Part shown: piece after piece, positions 22,621 through 23,401 of the stretch | Layout of the letters: each line of letters begins with the position of its first letter | How positions within the stretch are numbered: position 1 is the stretch's first letter | Assembly (NCBI GenBank): GCA_937911965.1 | Contig: CALDPL010000266.1 | Coordinates: 1 to 23,401, forward strand | From: an uncultured Allomuricauda sp. | GTDB lineage: Bacteria; Bacteroidota; Bacteroidia; Flavobacteriales; Flavobacteriaceae | DNA length: 23,401 nt | Direction: 5' to 3' | Notes under the pieces: model-generated | The model's input: only the letters and a program-made list of their open reading frames with translations | The model's database searches: none | What the model was told of the DNA's origin: nothing | Position numbers and translations under genes: made by a program

Positions 22621-23401
22621 TTCGCTACCTCACTTATAAATTTCAGGCGGTACAATCTGAGTTCCTCGTCTTCATAGTCCCCATCGAATTCCTCGATGGC
22701 CTGGGAGATGGAGTCGGTATCCGCATCCAGGAAGTATTCGTGGATTTCTTCCTGTTGGTCCTCGTCCAAGATTTCGTCGATCCAATAACCGATGTTCAAT
22801 CTTGTGCCACTGAACACGATCTGTTCCATTTCCTTGATCAGTTCGGGGAGTTCCAGGCCCTTTGCCGATGCAATGTCGTCCAGGGGCAATTTTCGGTCTA
22901 TGCTTTGGATGACATAGAGTTTAAGGCCTGAATTGGCGCCGGTACTCTTGACCACCAGGTCGTCCGGCCTTATTATTTCGTTCTCCTCCACGTATTTGTC
23001 GATGAGTTCCAGGAAGGGTTTTCCATACTTTCGGGCCTTGCCCTCACCCACTCCCTGAATGTTGAGAAGCTCCTCCATATTGATGGGGTATTTCAGGGCC
23101 ATATCCTCCAGGGAAGGGTCCTGAAAGACCACAAAGGGAGGCACTTCCCGCTTGGCGGCTTCCTTTTTCCGTAGGTCCCTGAGCAATTTCAAGAGGGTCC
23201 CGTCCAGGACCGCTGCCCCCATTTTGGAAGCTGTGGTCCCGGCATCCATACCTTCTTCCGTATAGGTATGGTCCTTGGTCATCATAAAGGATTCCGGTTT
23301 TTCAAGAAAGCTGCGCCCCGCTTCGGTCAGGTGCAGGATTCCGTACCGTTCTATTTCCTTGCGCAACAATCCGGCCACCAGCACCTGTCTCACCAAGGCC
23401 A
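22617..23401 (-). CDS. recQ: RecQ helicase, C-terminal part (runs off window)
   Basis: About 261 codons of the C-terminus are visible. The order is a piece of the RQC winged helix (VRQVLVAGLLRKEIERYGIL and HLTEAGRSFL), a linker, and an HRDC domain (LRKKEAAKREVPPFVVFQDP, then LLNIQGVGEGKARKYGKPFL). A helix-rich, acidic tail resembling the C-terminal HTH of flavobacterial RecQ follows. RecQ unwinds DNA during recombination and repair. The ATPase and helicase motifs lie outside the window, so identity rests on the RQC-HRDC arrangement. Confidence 0.85.
   Translation of the reverse strand, partial: ALVRQVLVAGLLRKEIERYGILHLTEAGRSFLEKPESFMMTKDHTYTEEGMDAGTTASKMGAAVLDGTLLKLLRDLRKKEAAKREVPPFVVFQDPSLEDMALKYPINMEELLNIQGVGEGKARKYGKPFLELIDKYVEENEIIRPDDLVVKSTGANSGLKLYVIQSIDRKLPLDDIASAKGLELPELIKEMEQIVFSGTRLNIGYWIDEILDEDQQEEIHEYFLDADTDSISQAIEEFDGDYEDEELRLYRLKFISEVAN

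Noticed and set aside
1..23401. CRISPR arrays, tRNA or rRNA genes
   Set aside because: No regularly spaced repeats and no cloverleaf or rRNA signatures were seen by eye.

Overview
The window looks like a chromosomal segment of a member of the Bacteroidetes, most likely family Flavobacteriaceae. The -7 promoter elements follow the Bacteroidetes form TAnnTTTG. The conserved genes (rny with a zapA/zapB-like pair, DUF2752 followed by CCC-motif membrane proteins, an M1 peptidase of the flavobacterial kind, small lipoproteins, and a RecQ with RQC, HRDC and a C-terminal helical region) are those of flavobacterial genomes. This assignment rests on recognising protein families and motifs; no search was run. 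The window is a dense housekeeping backbone broken by three accessory patches.

Left edge (1-943): the start of a mobilisation module on the minus strand, mobC-like then relaxase, joined by an ATGA overlap and running off the window, with an inverted repeat upstream. Next comes a convergent pair of dehydrogenases overlapping by 33 bp (944-2641). Accessory patch two (about 2860-5300) is AT-richer and carries a type IV toxin-antitoxin pair, AbiEi/AbiEii. Its toxin reading frame is broken by an in-frame TAA, and a palindromic operator lies in front of it. A DUF2179 membrane protein and a secreted M1 metallopeptidase follow, sharing a bidirectional terminator. Then come a LytTR-domain gene with an 18-bp tandem repeat upstream and two tandem paralogous lipoproteins.

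Accessory patch three (about 10100-14227) has an HTH-Fic gene whose promoter is covered by repeated operator-like boxes. It is followed by what I read as a group II twintron: an ORF-less group IIC-type intron (14227 down to 11686, minus strand) inserted just after the terminator of rny, itself interrupted by a second group II intron (13883 down to 12006) that encodes the only reverse transcriptase/maturase. This is the most unusual structure in the window.

The right half is ordinary backbone: ribonuclease Y, a 6S-type RNA with its own promoter and terminator, zapA and a coiled-coil zapB-like gene (all minus), a divergent M23 peptidase, an exported protein, a cysteine desulfurase, a lipoprotein, an Smr-domain protein, DUF2752 and two CCC-motif membrane proteins, and the C-terminal part of RecQ at the right edge. 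Genes here are packed tightly, often with abutting or overlapping stop codons.
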